From Owenweeksia hongkongensis DSM 17368 (GTDB lineage: Bacteria; Bacteroidota; Bacteroidia; Flavobacteriales; Schleiferiaceae): 64,000 bases of DNA. Below, in pieces: positions 27,724 to 36,526 of this stretch. The DNA is taken from the NCBI RefSeq assembly GCF_000236705.1, contig NC_016599.1:2108001-2172000 (forward strand). The letters run 5' to 3'. The position numbers were made by a program, and so were the translations under genes. How positions within the stretch are numbered: the first letter of the stretch is position 1; each line of letters starts with the position of its first letter. The notes below the pieces were generated by a model that saw only the letters and a list, made by a program, of their open reading frames with translations, did not search any database and was not told where the DNA came from.

Positions 27724-28440
27724 CTAGCCATCCTTTTGATATTCCAACATTTTTAATACCAGATTTTTAACACCAACGGTAGCCTTTTCTCTAATATGAT
27801 GAACATTTCTCAACCCACTAGTATTCAATTCACCTGGGTCAATCAAAATCACTGGAACATCGCTAGAAGCCTCATGCAAAAGACCCGCTGCAGGATACAC
27901 TGAAAGCGAAGTACCCACCACCAACAAAAGATCAGCACTTCGAACAATAGATGCTGCCGCTTCAATCATAGGCACCATTTCCCCAAACCAAACAACATGC
28001 GGTCTCAAAACACCTCCTTTCTCACATCTTTCTTCCATCGTTACCTCCCATCCATCTACATCATAAACCAAACTTTCATCTAACGTACTTCTCGACTTTC
28101 TTAGCTCGCCATGAAGGTGAACTACATTTGAAGAACCGCCACGCTCATGCAAATCATCCACATTTTGAGTAACCACCACTACTTCAAATACCTCTTCCAA
28201 CTTTGCTAAATACTTATGTGCATCGTTTGGAAAAACCTCCAACAACTGTTTTCTTCTGGCATTATAAAAGCGCTGCACCACTTCCGGATCTCTGTTCCAA
28301 GCCTCAGGAGTAGCCACCTCATACACGTCATGTTCTTCCCAAAGTCCATTGTTCTCTCTAAAAGTAGCCAAGCCACTTTCTTTACTTACACCAGCACCCG
28401 AAAGCACCACTATGCGACATCCTGGCCGTAAATTTCTCAT
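27724..28440 (-). CDS. SIR2-family NAD-dependent protein deacylase (CobB-like)
   Basis: Sirtuins remove acyl groups from lysine using NAD+. The 238 residues contain VVLSGAGVSKESGLATFR for NAD binding, TQNVDDLHE, the catalytic histidine in VVHLHGELR, and VVGTSLSVYPAAGLL. Tyr59 and Arg62 (FYNARR) match the Tyr-x-x-Arg pair that SIRT5 and CobB use for succinyl or malonyl lysine, so a desuccinylase role is plausible. The usual four zinc cysteines are missing; only one (ERCEKGG) remains in that segment. It is upstream of rimP on the same strand but separated by a hairpin. Confidence 0.9.
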   Translation of the reverse strand: MRNLRPGCRIVVLSGAGVSKESGLATFRENNGLWEEHDVYEVATPEAWNRDPEVVQRFYNARRKQLLEVFPNDAHKYLAKLEEVFEVVVVTQNVDDLHERGGSSNVVHLHGELRKSRSTLDESLVYDVDGWEVTMEERCEKGGVLRPHVVWFGEMVPMIEAAASIVRSADLLLVVGTSLSVYPAAGLLHEASSDVPVILIDPGELNTSGLRNVHHIREKATVGVKNLVLKMLEYQKDG

Positions 28441-28607
28441 ATAGGGAAATACTGAATTTATTTAGAAATATTAATTTTTCAACCTAAAATTACGTTACTT
28501 ATCTAATTATGCATAGTTTAAATTACTATATATAATATATTCGCAATCCGTTTTGCTCTTTTGGTTTATAAATTGCGGAATGTATCAAAATACTGTTCTC
28601 ACCAACG

Positions 28608-28988
28608 ATGACTGATAAAGTGAAAATACTAATTGTAGATGACGAGCCTCTAATAAGAGATGCTCTGGCCTTTAAGCTTACCAAAGAAGGCTATATGGTA
28701 GATACTGCCGAAGACGGAGAAAAAGCTATTGAAAAAATTGACGAAATTCAATATGACATCATCATATCTGATGTAATGATGCCTTTCATCAGTGGATTTG
28801 AACTTCTTAAGATCCTTAAAGAAAGAGGATCACATGCTCCTGTTCTACTTCTTACTTCACTCAATTCAGAAAACGCTGTATTAAAAGCTTTTGAACTAGG
28901 TGCAGATGATTATATGACCAAGCCTTTTAGCCCTAAAGAGCTTTCTACAAGAATTAAAAAATTGCTTAAAAAGAATGAACCCGAATAG
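28608..28988 (+). CDS. Single-domain response regulator (receiver only)
   Basis: The 126 residues form one CheY-like receiver domain: acidic pocket IVDDEP, phosphoacceptor Asp55 in IIISDVMMP, the threonine in VLLLTSLN, and the lysine in DDYMTKPFSPKEL. No output domain is attached, so it must act by protein contact or as a phosphorelay step. No histidine kinase is adjacent; the nearest one in the window is at 54223. The 167-base gap upstream is AT-rich and shared with the divergent sirtuin gene. A terminator overlaps its stop codon. Confidence 0.92.
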   Translation: MTDKVKILIVDDEPLIRDALAFKLTKEGYMVDTAEDGEKAIEKIDEIQYDIIISDVMMPFISGFELLKILKERGSHAPVLLLTSLNSENAVLKAFELGADDYMTKPFSPKELSTRIKKLLKKNEPE

Positions 28989-29012
28989 AATAAGCGGGTT
29001 CATTCTTTTTTC
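28971..29012 (+). terminator. Terminator overlapping the response-regulator stop codon
   Basis: AAGAATGAACCCG pairs perfectly with CGGGTTCATTCTT over 13 bases, followed by TTTTT. The left arm contains the last codons of the response regulator. The facing gene ends at 29013, so the hairpin may serve both convergent genes. Confidence 0.85.
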
Positions 29013-29468
29013 TTAGAAATATACCAGCCAGGCCTTGGGGTATTGCTGGCTTATTTCATCAAATCCATTTTGCGCCTCAGGCAAAGAACTATAACTGTTA
29101 TATACCACCCTATAGGTGTCCAAGTACTCCACATATATTGTGTTTGCCTCGCCCCCCAAGGAAGTTGCAATTCTTTCAGCATGCTCTTTATTAGGCAAAC
29201 TTGCAACTACTAGTCGCCATTCTTTAACCGTGCTTTCATCTACCAACTTTGGCTCCACCTCCATTGATACAGTATCCACCATCACTGTATCTGCAGGAAT
29301 CACCTCATCTACAACTGCTGAGTCCACAGGTAATTCAATAGAGTCTTTCGACTCCTTCTCATTTCCAAAAATGTCAAATGGCAATTCATCCCCAGTAAAA
29401 ACTGCTACAGCAGCCAGCAACAAAAGAACTACAATATAGGGCCAAGCCTTTTTCAATCCTTTACTCAT
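29013..29468 (-). CDS. Membrane-anchored SPOR-domain protein
   Basis: The 151 residues comprise a short cytosolic start, one membrane helix (about 11-25, YIVVLLLLAAVAVF), an acidic periplasmic linker rich in Val, Asp and Glu, and a C-terminal SPOR domain (EWRLVVASLPNKEHAERIATSLGG to the end). This is the FtsN-like layout of envelope proteins that bind denuded peptidoglycan at division sites. ftsX lies 260 bases away on the other strand. The specific role is not known. Confidence 0.85.
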   Translation of the reverse strand: MSKGLKKAWPYIVVLLLLAAVAVFTGDELPFDIFGNEKESKDSIELPVDSAVVDEVIPADTVMVDTVSMEVEPKLVDESTVKEWRLVVASLPNKEHAERIATSLGGEANTIYVEYLDTYRVVYNSYSSLPEAQNGFDEISQQYPKAWLVYF

Positions 29469-29730
29469 AAATTATCTTCTTTCTAATGACTCTATTTTAA
29501 GATGATACTTTTTAACAAAGCCAAAGGTGGTCTGCATATTTACACAATTTCCTGAACTTCCCACGTTTCAGATCGATGAACTGCGTAAAATCAAAACGCA
29601 TCTTAAAATGTCTTCCTCAAAAGTTTATAAAGACAAGCTACTCTTTAGCATTTCTTTAGGTTTGCTTTTAACGAAGCATTAACCTGTTACGCCTTCAAAA
29701 TTTTCTATTTTAGCCCGCAATTTATAATCT

Positions 29731-30609
29731 GTGAGCAATTTACCTGATAAATTTACACGAAGAAGACTTCGATCTTCATACATCTCAGTAGTAGTAAGCA
29801 TTTCGCTTGTACTCTTTGTGCTTGGACTGTTTGGCCTTTTGGTGATTAATGCAAGAGTAATCGCCAACGAGGTGAAGGAAAACTTTGCCATCACAGTCCT
29901 TATCAACAATGATGCTCCTGAAGTAGAGGTAAGACAATTTCAAAAAAGTCTGGAGCTCACTCCCTATGTAAAGACAACCGAGTTTATCTCCAAAGAAGAA
30001 GCAGCGGCCGAGTTAAAAGAGGAACTCGATGAGGATTTTATGGATTTTTTAGGATACAATCCTTTATTGAATAGCATTGAAGTTCGCCTCAAAGCGGATT
30101 ATGTAAACGAAGAGCAACTTACTTTTTTGGAAAAAGAATATAGCAAGAAGAGTTTTGTGAATGAAGTAGTGTATGACAAACCACTCATTCAAATGATGAA
30201 CGAAAACATTGAGCGTATTGGCCTATTTCTTATCGCAGGCTCCATCCTGCTATCTTTAATCGCAATTGCACTCATCAATAGTTCTATTCGTTTAAGCATA
30301 TATTCAAGAAGGTTCTTAATAAAAACCATGCAGCTTGTTGGTGCTACCAAAACTTTTATTCGCAAGCCATTTATTTGGCGTAGTTTGCGTCATGGTTTAC
30401 TAGGTAGTCTTGTGGCTTTGGGTTTTCTTACCCTATTAATTTACTATGTTAGCCTTAATGTCCCTGGGTTTACTGAACTGCAGAACCCAGTAAAGCTAGC
30501 TTTACTTTATGCAGGAGTGCTTTTGACTGGGATACTTATCTCAATGTCTTGCACCTTCTTTGCGCTTAGGAAATATTTAAAACTTACTACAGATCAATTA
30601 TACTACTGA
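29731..30609 (+). CDS. ftsX: Cell division protein FtsX
   Basis: FtsX is the membrane partner of the FtsE ATPase and activates cell-wall hydrolases at the septum. The 292-residue protein has a cytosolic start, a first helix (about 18-40, VVVSISLVLFVLGLFGLLV), a periplasmic domain (EVEVRQFQKSLELTPYVKTTEFISKEEA) and three more helices in the C-terminal FtsX/permease domain. The start is GTG. ftsE is not adjacent. The following DUF3098, uppP and truB genes form a tight run with gaps of 1 and 6 bases and then an overlap, an order conserved in Flavobacteriia. Confidence 0.93.
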   Translation: MSNLPDKFTRRRLRSSYISVVVSISLVLFVLGLFGLLVINARVIANEVKENFAITVLINNDAPEVEVRQFQKSLELTPYVKTTEFISKEEAAAELKEELDEDFMDFLGYNPLLNSIEVRLKADYVNEEQLTFLEKEYSKKSFVNEVVYDKPLIQMMNENIERIGLFLIAGSILLSLIAIALINSSIRLSIYSRRFLIKTMQLVGATKTFIRKPFIWRSLRHGLLGSLVALGFLTLLIYYVSLNVPGFTELQNPVKLALLYAGVLLTGILISMSCTFFALRKYLKLTTDQLYY

Positions 30610-30610
30610 T

Positions 30611-30835
30611 ATGGAAAATCAAACATTTGTATTTGAAAAAAAGAACTACATGATGCTCATAGGCGGAATCGTGCTTATGGTAATCGGTTATATATTGATG
30701 AGCGGTGGTGGTAGTGATGACCCAAATGTGTTTAATCCTGAAATCTTCTCGTTTACCAGAATAATTTTAGCTCCTATTTTTATCTTAGCCGGCCTTTTGA
30801 TAGAGGTTTTTGCGATAATGGTAAAAGGAAAATAA
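30611..30835 (+). CDS. DUF3098 small membrane protein
   Basis: The 74-residue protein has two membrane helices (about 13-30 YMMLIGGIVLMVIGYILMSGG, and 48-70 IILAPIFILAGLLIEVFAIM) joined by a short polar loop with SDDPNVFNPEIFSF. The sequence fits DUF3098, a Bacteroidota family nearly always placed between ftsX and uppP. Its function is unknown; its position suggests a role in envelope growth or division. It starts one base after the ftsX stop. Confidence 0.88.
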   Translation: MENQTFVFEKKNYMMLIGGIVLMVIGYILMSGGGSDDPNVFNPEIFSFTRIILAPIFILAGLLIEVFAIMVKGK

Positions 30836-30841
30836 CATTTA

Positions 30842-31657
30842 ATGGGTAGATTAGAAGCCTTATTCCTTGGGATAATCCAAGGTCTTACCGAGTTTTTGCC
30901 TGTAAGTAGTAGTGGTCATTTGGAACTTGCCAAAGCCATTTTTGGAGATAATAGCTTACCTGAAGAAAGTCTACTCTTTACCGTAGTAGTACACTTTGCC
31001 ACAGCCCTAGCTACTATTATTGTATTTCGCCACGACATATTTGCTATCATTCGCGGCCTTTTCGAATTTAAAGACAATGAACACCGTAAACTGAGTATTA
31101 GTATCATTATATCAATGATACCTGCGGCCATAGTAGGGGTGTTCTTCAATGATTTTATTGAGTCTCTTTTTAGCGGCCAGGTCTTTTTAGTAGGAGCCAT
31201 GCTACTTGTTACTGGTGCTCTTTTAATATTTGCCAACAATGCAAAATCAGGTGAAAAGCGCATCAACTATGGCCGTGCTTTAATAATTGGTGTTGCTCAA
31301 GCAATAGCAATACTGCCCGGGATTAGCCGCAGTGGAGCCACTATTTCTACCAGTATCCTTTTGGGAATGGACAAAGAGCGTGCTGCTCGATTCTCATTCT
31401 TAATGGTTGTTCCATTGATTTTCGGAAAAATGGCCAAAGATATTCTTGATGGTGCTTTTGATGTTACTGTAATCCAGCCTATGCATCTTATGTTAGGTTT
31501 CGGTGGTGCATTTGTTACTGGGCTTTGGGCTTGCGCCTGGATGCTTGACATTGTAAAACGTGCCAGTCTCAATTATTTCGCTTTGTACTGTTTCATTATA
31601 GGTACACTTGCTATCCTTTCAACCTTTGCTTTTGACTACTACCTCCAAATCGGCTAG
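30842..31657 (+). CDS. uppP: Undecaprenyl-diphosphatase UppP (BacA)
   Basis: UppP removes a phosphate from undecaprenyl diphosphate so that the lipid carrier for peptidoglycan and other polymers can be reused. The 271 residues carry both family signatures, GIIQGLTEFLPVSSSGHLEL near the start and LPGISRSGATISTSILLG near 160, with about eight membrane helices. The gene follows DUF3098 by six bases and overlaps the start of truB. Confidence 0.97.
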   Translation: MGRLEALFLGIIQGLTEFLPVSSSGHLELAKAIFGDNSLPEESLLFTVVVHFATALATIIVFRHDIFAIIRGLFEFKDNEHRKLSISIIISMIPAAIVGVFFNDFIESLFSGQVFLVGAMLLVTGALLIFANNAKSGEKRINYGRALIIGVAQAIAILPGISRSGATISTSILLGMDKERAARFSFLMVVPLIFGKMAKDILDGAFDVTVIQPMHLMLGFGGAFVTGLWACAWMLDIVKRASLNYFALYCFIIGTLAILSTFAFDYYLQIG

Positions 31658-32342
31658 TGACTTTCAAAACGGTCAAGTGCTACTTATTGACAAACCCTTG
31701 GAATGGACCTCTTTTGACGCTGTCAACAAGATAAGGTATGCTATTAAAAAACGGTTTTCTTTAAAGAAAATAAAGGTAGGCCATGCCGGAACTTTAGACC
31801 CTCTGGCTACCGGACTTCTCATTATTTGTACAGGTAAATTTACCAAGCAAATAAATGAATACATGGGGCAAGAAAAAGAATACACAGGCACTATTCGGCT
31901 AGGCGAAACCACGCCTAGTTATGATTTGGAAACTGAGGTAAATGAAACCTTTCCTACCAATCACATTACCGAAGAAGCCATTCACAAGGCCACCGAAAAC
32001 TTTATTGGAGACATTGAGCAGGTTCCACCACTTTTTTCAGCTATTAAAAAAGATGGAGAACGCGCCTATGAGCTTGCTCGTAAGGGTGAAGATGTGAAGC
32101 TAAACGCCCGCGTTGTGAACATCCGTGAGTTTGAAATAACAGCTATTGAAGGGCAAAATGTACACTTTCGCGTAAGCTGTAGCAAAGGGACATACATCCG
32201 GAGCCTGGCTCATGATTTTGGAATCGCCTTAAACTCCGGAGCTCACCTTACTGCTTTGCGCAGAACTCGCATTGGTGATTCTAAAATTGACGATGCCACT
32301 GATGTTTTGGAGTTTGTGAATTCTATTCTCCCTACTGCCTAG
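31632..32342 (+). CDS. truB: tRNA pseudouridine(55) synthase TruB
   Basis: TruB makes pseudouridine 55 in the T-loop of tRNAs. The catalytic aspartate is in VGHAGTLDPLATGLL; other family blocks are LLIDKPLEWTSFD, VPPLFSAIKKDGERAYELAR and CSKGTYIRSLAHDFG. The start is uncertain: the frame is open from a TTG at 31608, and I choose the TTG at 31632 (236 residues), which gives the short lead (MTTTSKSASDFQNGQ) expected before GQVLLIDKP. Either way it overlaps uppP by at least 26 bases. Its end overlaps the convergent gene at 32339 by four bases. Confidence 0.94.
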   Translation: MTTTSKSASDFQNGQVLLIDKPLEWTSFDAVNKIRYAIKKRFSLKKIKVGHAGTLDPLATGLLIICTGKFTKQINEYMGQEKEYTGTIRLGETTPSYDLETEVNETFPTNHITEEAIHKATENFIGDIEQVPPLFSAIKKDGERAYELARKGEDVKLNARVVNIREFEITAIEGQNVHFRVSCSKGTYIRSLAHDFGIALNSGAHLTALRRTRIGDSKIDDATDVLEFVNSILPTA

Positions 32343-33058
32343 TCGGTATACTTACTATTCCATAAATTGGAGTTAAAGTCTTTCATTCGGCTAAAGCCGT
32401 ATAATACTGTGAGTGCCGAAAACCCAAAAAACAGGTAAAAAAAGCAGAACACTCGAATTGTTGAGTTCGCTTGGCCGCCCAAAAAACTATCAGGAAAACT
32501 CCACGCCAAAAGTGCCGCCAGGCCAGCCACACATAACAAGATGGTTTTGAAACTTCGAAAAGGAAAGACTAATATTTTTCTGATAGGATTTAATTCACCA
32601 CCCCATTTGTGTATTAGATAAAAATTATCCTTTCCTAAATTCAGAAAGAGAAGTGGATCTCTATCCTTCCGCTGGAGATTAAACATTGGAGCCGGAGCTA
32701 AAATCTTAAAACCAGACAACTCAACATCCTGCTGCTTTTGTATTTTTTTAATCTTCGAAATGGCTTCATAAGGTATTTCATTTCTAAAAAGTGATGCGTC
32801 CAGAAATCGCAACCTGTAATTGATGCAAAGCTTTTTTATATCCGATAAGTTGTAAATTCTCTCTTTCTCCAGAAGGTTCAAATTATACTGCTTCAACATT
32901 TCTTCATCAAAAATATTGGCTAATACCCGTTCATCCATTTTATCATCCTCCTCCAGCATTTTTTTAAATAGGCGGAGCGTTTCATCATCACTTTTCCTTC
33001 CCCTTCTTCGTCTCTCAGTTCGCAGTTCCTGCTCCAAATTCACTCCCATCCAACTCAT
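32339..33058 (-). CDS. Uncharacterised membrane protein
   Basis: I do not recognise this 239-residue protein. The first half is charged and mostly helical (RTERRRRGRKSDDETLRLFKKMLEEDD), with a middle part (FLDASLFRNEIPYEAISKIKKIQKQ, then DPLLFLNLGKDNFYLIHKWGGELN) that looks like a folded cytosolic domain. Two hydrophobic helices lie near the C-terminus (about 168-185 and 202-222), followed by a short polar tail. It is convergent with truB, sharing four bases. Upstream it faces the MmcQ-like gene. It is probably a cytosolic domain anchored in the inner membrane. Confidence 0.65.
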   Translation of the reverse strand: MSWMGVNLEQELRTERRRRGRKSDDETLRLFKKMLEEDDKMDERVLANIFDEEMLKQYNLNLLEKERIYNLSDIKKLCINYRLRFLDASLFRNEIPYEAISKIKKIQKQQDVELSGFKILAPAPMFNLQRKDRDPLLFLNLGKDNFYLIHKWGGELNPIRKILVFPFRSFKTILLCVAGLAALLAWSFPDSFLGGQANSTIRVFCFFYLFFGFSALTVLYGFSRMKDFNSNLWNSKYTD

Positions 33059-33138
33059 CCTTCAATTCTTTAAAAGTGTATCAGTTAAAAGTAATAATAA
33101 TGTGTGAAATTTGGGGTCTCGAAACAAAGAGTGATAAG

Positions 33139-33495
33139 ATGAATATTGAAGAAATAAGACAGTATTGCCTGGACAAAAAAGGAGTGACCGAGGGTCTTCC
33201 ATTTGGGCCTGACACTCTCGTTTTTAAGGTTATGAACAAAATGTTTGCACTAATGGCTTTGGAGGCTACTCCAACTTCCGTTAATCTAAAATGTGACCCG
33301 GAATTAGCTTTGGAACTAAGAGCGCAATACTCGGCCGTAAAGCCTGGCTACCATATGAACAAACAACACTGGAACACGGTAAGTGTAGATGGCTCCTTTA
33401 GTAATGCCCAGCTGCGCGAATGGATTGATAACAGCTACGATTTGATAGTGGCAAGCTTAAAAAAAGCGGATAAAGAAACACTTAAAAATTTATGA
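33139..33495 (+). CDS. MmcQ/YjbR-family protein
   Basis: The ATG at 33139 gives a 118-residue protein that starts MNIEEIRQYCLDKKGVTEGLPFGPD, the normal beginning of this family. The frame is open further upstream, but those residues match nothing. Other family marks are VFKVMNKMFAL, VNLKCDPELALELRAQYSAVKPGYHMNKQHWNTV and LREWIDNSYDLIVASL. The fold is a double-wing type once suggested to bind DNA; real function is unknown. Its stop overlaps the next start (ATGA), so it is coupled to the DUF502 gene. Confidence 0.88.
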   Translation: MNIEEIRQYCLDKKGVTEGLPFGPDTLVFKVMNKMFALMALEATPTSVNLKCDPELALELRAQYSAVKPGYHMNKQHWNTVSVDGSFSNAQLREWIDNSYDLIVASLKKADKETLKNL

Positions 33496-34073
33496 AAAGC
33501 CTAATTAAATATTTCCTTCAAGGTCTACTTTATGTAGTTCCTATTACGGTTACGCTCTACGTAATCTATGAAGCCTTCATGATGATTGATGGTCTTATTC
33601 CTATTCAAATTCCAGGTCTAGGTCTACTTATCGTGGTGATATTTATCACAGTAATGGGCGTTGTTGGTAGGCATTTAATCTCAGACAAAATCAGCGACCT
33701 CTTTGAAGGCACCCTAAAGCGGGCACCACTCATTAATGTAATTTACACTGCAGTAAAAGATCTATTGAACGCTTTTGTGGGGGACAAGAAGAGCTTTAAA
33801 AAACCTGTAGTAGTAAAGCTTTTTGAAAACTCAGAAGTGCGCAGGCTTGGTTTTATTACCAATGAAAATTTTAGAGACTTAACTGATTCTAACGACTTGA
33901 TCACGGTGTATCTTCCTCACTCATATAATATTTCTGGGAATGTTTTTTTGGTTCCTGCTAGTTATGTGGAGCCTCTAAATGTAAATCCGTCTGACTTAAT
34001 GAAGTACACTGTAAGCGGGGGTGTTACTGAAGTGGAGCGTGCGGTTCATGATGACTTGGAGCCTAAAAAATAA
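33492..34073 (+). CDS. DUF502 membrane protein
   Basis: The 193-residue protein has two membrane helices (about 9-30 LLYVVPITVTLYVIYEAFMM and 40-60 GLGLLIVVIFITVMGVVGRHL). A soluble domain follows with RAPLINVIYTAVKDLLNAFVGD, RRLGFITNENF and VYLPHSYNISGNVFLVPASYV, which match DUF502. The family is widespread in bacteria with no known function. Translation is coupled to the MmcQ-like gene by a four-base overlap. Confidence 0.88.
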   Translation: MKSLIKYFLQGLLYVVPITVTLYVIYEAFMMIDGLIPIQIPGLGLLIVVIFITVMGVVGRHLISDKISDLFEGTLKRAPLINVIYTAVKDLLNAFVGDKKSFKKPVVVKLFENSEVRRLGFITNENFRDLTDSNDLITVYLPHSYNISGNVFLVPASYVEPLNVNPSDLMKYTVSGGVTEVERAVHDDLEPKK

Positions 34074-34188
34074 ATCCGAAACAAACCCGAATGTCATTTA
34101 AACCAATACTCCCGCGATTTGAGTTTTAGAATTTATGCTTTGAAATTTTGTTTCGAGTTTAGAACTTCGGATTTAGAGCTTGAAACGA
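34074..34188. repeat. AT-rich spacer with degenerate short repeats
   Basis: Between the DUF502 and holin-like genes the sequence repeats a roughly 15-base theme: TTTGAGTTTTAGAATTT, TTTCGAGTTTAGAACTTC, GGATTTAGAGCTTGA. Such TTCGAGTTTAGAA runs are a common spacer type in flavobacterial genomes (from memory). No gene, promoter or terminator is evident. Confidence 0.4.
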
Positions 34189-34551
34189 CTACCCCCTTTC
34201 TCTCCGTCCCCCATCTCCCAAACTAAAAAGCATCGCATTAACTACCGAAAGGACTAAGCTAAAAAGCAGAGCCCACCAAAAGTTGGCAACATAAAACCCA
34301 CTAATCAGCGCATCGGCCGCCATAATTATTAGTGCATTTATCACAAAAAGGAAAAGCCCAAATGTGACCAAAGTGGCTGGCAGTGTGAAGAAAACGAGGA
34401 TTGGCTTAAGGGTAACATTAAAAACCGCAAGCACTAGAGCAACCAAAATTGCGGTGCCAAAACCACTCAAAGCTACTGAGTCGCCAAGTATCCATGCGGC
34501 AATAAAAACACTAAGTGTGTTTACAATCAATTTTATAATAAGTGTATTCAT
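34189..34551 (-). CDS. Phage-holin-family-IV-like small membrane protein
   Basis: The 120 residues are almost all hydrophobic, with four membrane helices (ILGDSVALSGFGTAILVALVLAVFN region, then TLKPILVFFTLPATLVTFGLFLFVINALIIM). NVTLKPIL and FTLPATLVTFGLFLFVIN fit the Phage_holin_4_2 family, which is chromosomal in many bacteria and rarely linked to phage. No phage genes are nearby. Its function is unknown. It ends with a basic tail (GGRRERG) and stands alone, divergent from the M1 peptidase. Confidence 0.85.
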   Translation of the reverse strand: MNTLIIKLIVNTLSVFIAAWILGDSVALSGFGTAILVALVLAVFNVTLKPILVFFTLPATLVTFGLFLFVINALIIMAADALISGFYVANFWWALLFSLVLSVVNAMLFSLGDGGRRERG

Positions 34552-34591
34552 ACTAAAATTTGCAAATTGCAGCCTTTAAATTAAAACAATA

Positions 34592-36478
34592 ATGAAAATT
34601 AAAACCTTTTTGTTTGCAGCAGGGGCAAGTTCCCTTTTATTTTCATGCAATAATCAAGAAACCGTGGAAAAGAAAGCCGAAGAACATGTTCATACGCATA
34701 CTGTAGAAGATGTGCATACCTACGCTAAACCAGATGAAGCTGTAGTAACACACCTCAACTGGGATGCTAATGTAAACTTTGACACCAAAACCATAAGCGC
34801 TACTGCTACCTGGGATATCAAAACTTCAGAAGATGCAAAGCAAATCACCTTTGACATTTTTGACCTTAATGTTTCAAAAGTAACCGTAGATGGCGCTGAA
34901 GCTAAATTTACTGTTGGTGATTTTGATGAAAACATGGGAAGCCCGCTTACTATTGACATCACCCCTGAGGCTAAGAAAGTTGCTATAACTTATACCACCG
35001 GTAACAATGCACGCGCCTTACAATGGCTAGATGCTGAACAAACTGCCGGAAAAGAAAAGCCTTTCCTTTTCACTCAATCACAAGCTATTTTGGCAAGAAG
35101 CTGGGTACCTACCCAGGATGGCCCAGGTATTCGTTTTACTTATGATGCCAAGGTAAAAGTACCTTCAGACATGATTGCTCTGATGAGTGCTGACAACCCA
35201 AAAGAGCGTAACGAAACCGGAGAGTATACTTTCAAAATGCCACAGCCAATTCCATCTTACTTGCTTGCAATGGCAGTTGGTGATGTGCAGTTTAAAGCTA
35301 TCAGCACTCGCACCGGAGTATATGCTGAAGAAAGCCTGCTTGACACTTCCGTTTATGAATTCTCTGACCTTGAAAACATGGTGCAAGCTGCCGAAAGCCT
35401 TTACGGGCCATACGCATGGGGTCAGTATGACATTATCGTTCTTCCTCCTTCTTTCCCTTTTGGAGGAATGGAAAATCCACGCTTAACCTTTGCTACGCCC
35501 ACTATCTTGGCGGGAGACAAATCATTGGTAAGCCTTGTTGCACATGAGCTGGCACACAGCTGGAGCGGAAACCTGGTAACAAACGCTACCTGGGACGACT
35601 TCTGGTTGAACGAAGGTTTTACAGTATACTTTGAGCATCGCATTATGGAAAAAGTATATGGTAAGGATTACTCAGAAATGTTGGCCAGCCTTACCCGCCA
35701 AGAGCTTATCGAAGCTGCACACGACATGATGGAAACTATGCCAAACGACACCAAGCTTAAGCTTGACCTGAAAGGTAGAAACCCAGATGATGGTGTTACC
35801 TCAATTCCTTACAACAAAGGATATTTTATGCTTCGCTTGATTGAAGAAAAAGTAGGTCGTGAAAAGTTTGATGCTTTCCTAAAAAACTACTTTGAGATGA
35901 ACAAATTTAGCGTGATGACCACTGAGCAATTTTTGGATTACTTAGAAGAAAACCTTCTTACCAAAGAGCAAATGGATGAGCTTAAACTTAATGAATGGAT
36001 TTATGAAACTGGTATTCCTGATAACCTTCCTGTTGTAAAGTCTAATCGCTTTAACGTGGTAGATACTGCACGCGGCCAGTGGCTAATGACCGACATTTTG
36101 CCAATGGAAGAGCTTACAGAAAACTGGACTACTCATGAATGGCTACATTTCATCAACGGACTTCCTCGCGAAATGGGTACTGAGAAACTTGCAGCACTTG
36201 ATACCGAGTATGGCTTTACTAAAAGTGGAAACAGCGAAATTTCTGCAGCTTGGTTTCAGCCCACTATACGCAGCAACTATGAACCAGTGTATGGCAAAGT
36301 AGAAAGCTTTTTGATAAGTGTGGGCCGTAGAAAATTCCTTACCCCTACGTACAAAGCTTTGATTGAAAGCGATAAAAAAGATATGGCTTTGGATATTTAT
36401 AAAAAGGCCCGCCCTAATTATCACGCAGTTTCCAGAGAAACATTAGACGAGCTTATGGATTATCATCCGGAGAAGTAA
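34592..36478 (+). CDS. M1-family zinc aminopeptidase lipoprotein
   Basis: The enzyme releases N-terminal residues from peptides; this one acts in the envelope, as shown by a lipoprotein signal (LLFSC, Cys19). The 628 residues have the substrate-binding GGMENPRLTF motif (a GAMEN variant) and the zinc site HELAHSW near residue 318, with the third ligand in WLNEGFT. A C-terminal helical domain resembles leukotriene A4 hydrolase, the closest animal relative. Residues 20-45 are a His/Glu-rich linker (EEHVHTHTVEDVHTY). The gene stands alone with a terminator 50 bases after the stop. Confidence 0.94.
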   Translation: MKIKTFLFAAGASSLLFSCNNQETVEKKAEEHVHTHTVEDVHTYAKPDEAVVTHLNWDANVNFDTKTISATATWDIKTSEDAKQITFDIFDLNVSKVTVDGAEAKFTVGDFDENMGSPLTIDITPEAKKVAITYTTGNNARALQWLDAEQTAGKEKPFLFTQSQAILARSWVPTQDGPGIRFTYDAKVKVPSDMIALMSADNPKERNETGEYTFKMPQPIPSYLLAMAVGDVQFKAISTRTGVYAEESLLDTSVYEFSDLENMVQAAESLYGPYAWGQYDIIVLPPSFPFGGMENPRLTFATPTILAGDKSLVSLVAHELAHSWSGNLVTNATWDDFWLNEGFTVYFEHRIMEKVYGKDYSEMLASLTRQELIEAAHDMMETMPNDTKLKLDLKGRNPDDGVTSIPYNKGYFMLRLIEEKVGREKFDAFLKNYFEMNKFSVMTTEQFLDYLEENLLTKEQMDELKLNEWIYETGIPDNLPVVKSNRFNVVDTARGQWLMTDILPMEELTENWTTHEWLHFINGLPREMGTEKLAALDTEYGFTKSGNSEISAAWFQPTIRSNYEPVYGKVESFLISVGRRKFLTPTYKALIESDKKDMALDIYKKARPNYHAVSRETLDELMDYHPEK

Positions 36479-36526
36479 ATTGGTGATTAGTTGACTTGTA
36501 AATTAGTCGATCGTACTGATATAATG

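Noticed and set aside
34074-34188. Possible CRISPR-like array from repeated TTTAGAA units
   Set aside because: Units are short, degenerate and without regular spacers; there are no cas genes in the window.
34189-34551. Prophage remnant suggested by the holin-like gene
   Set aside because: No other phage gene is near, and this holin-like family is a common chromosomal membrane protein in Bacteroidota.
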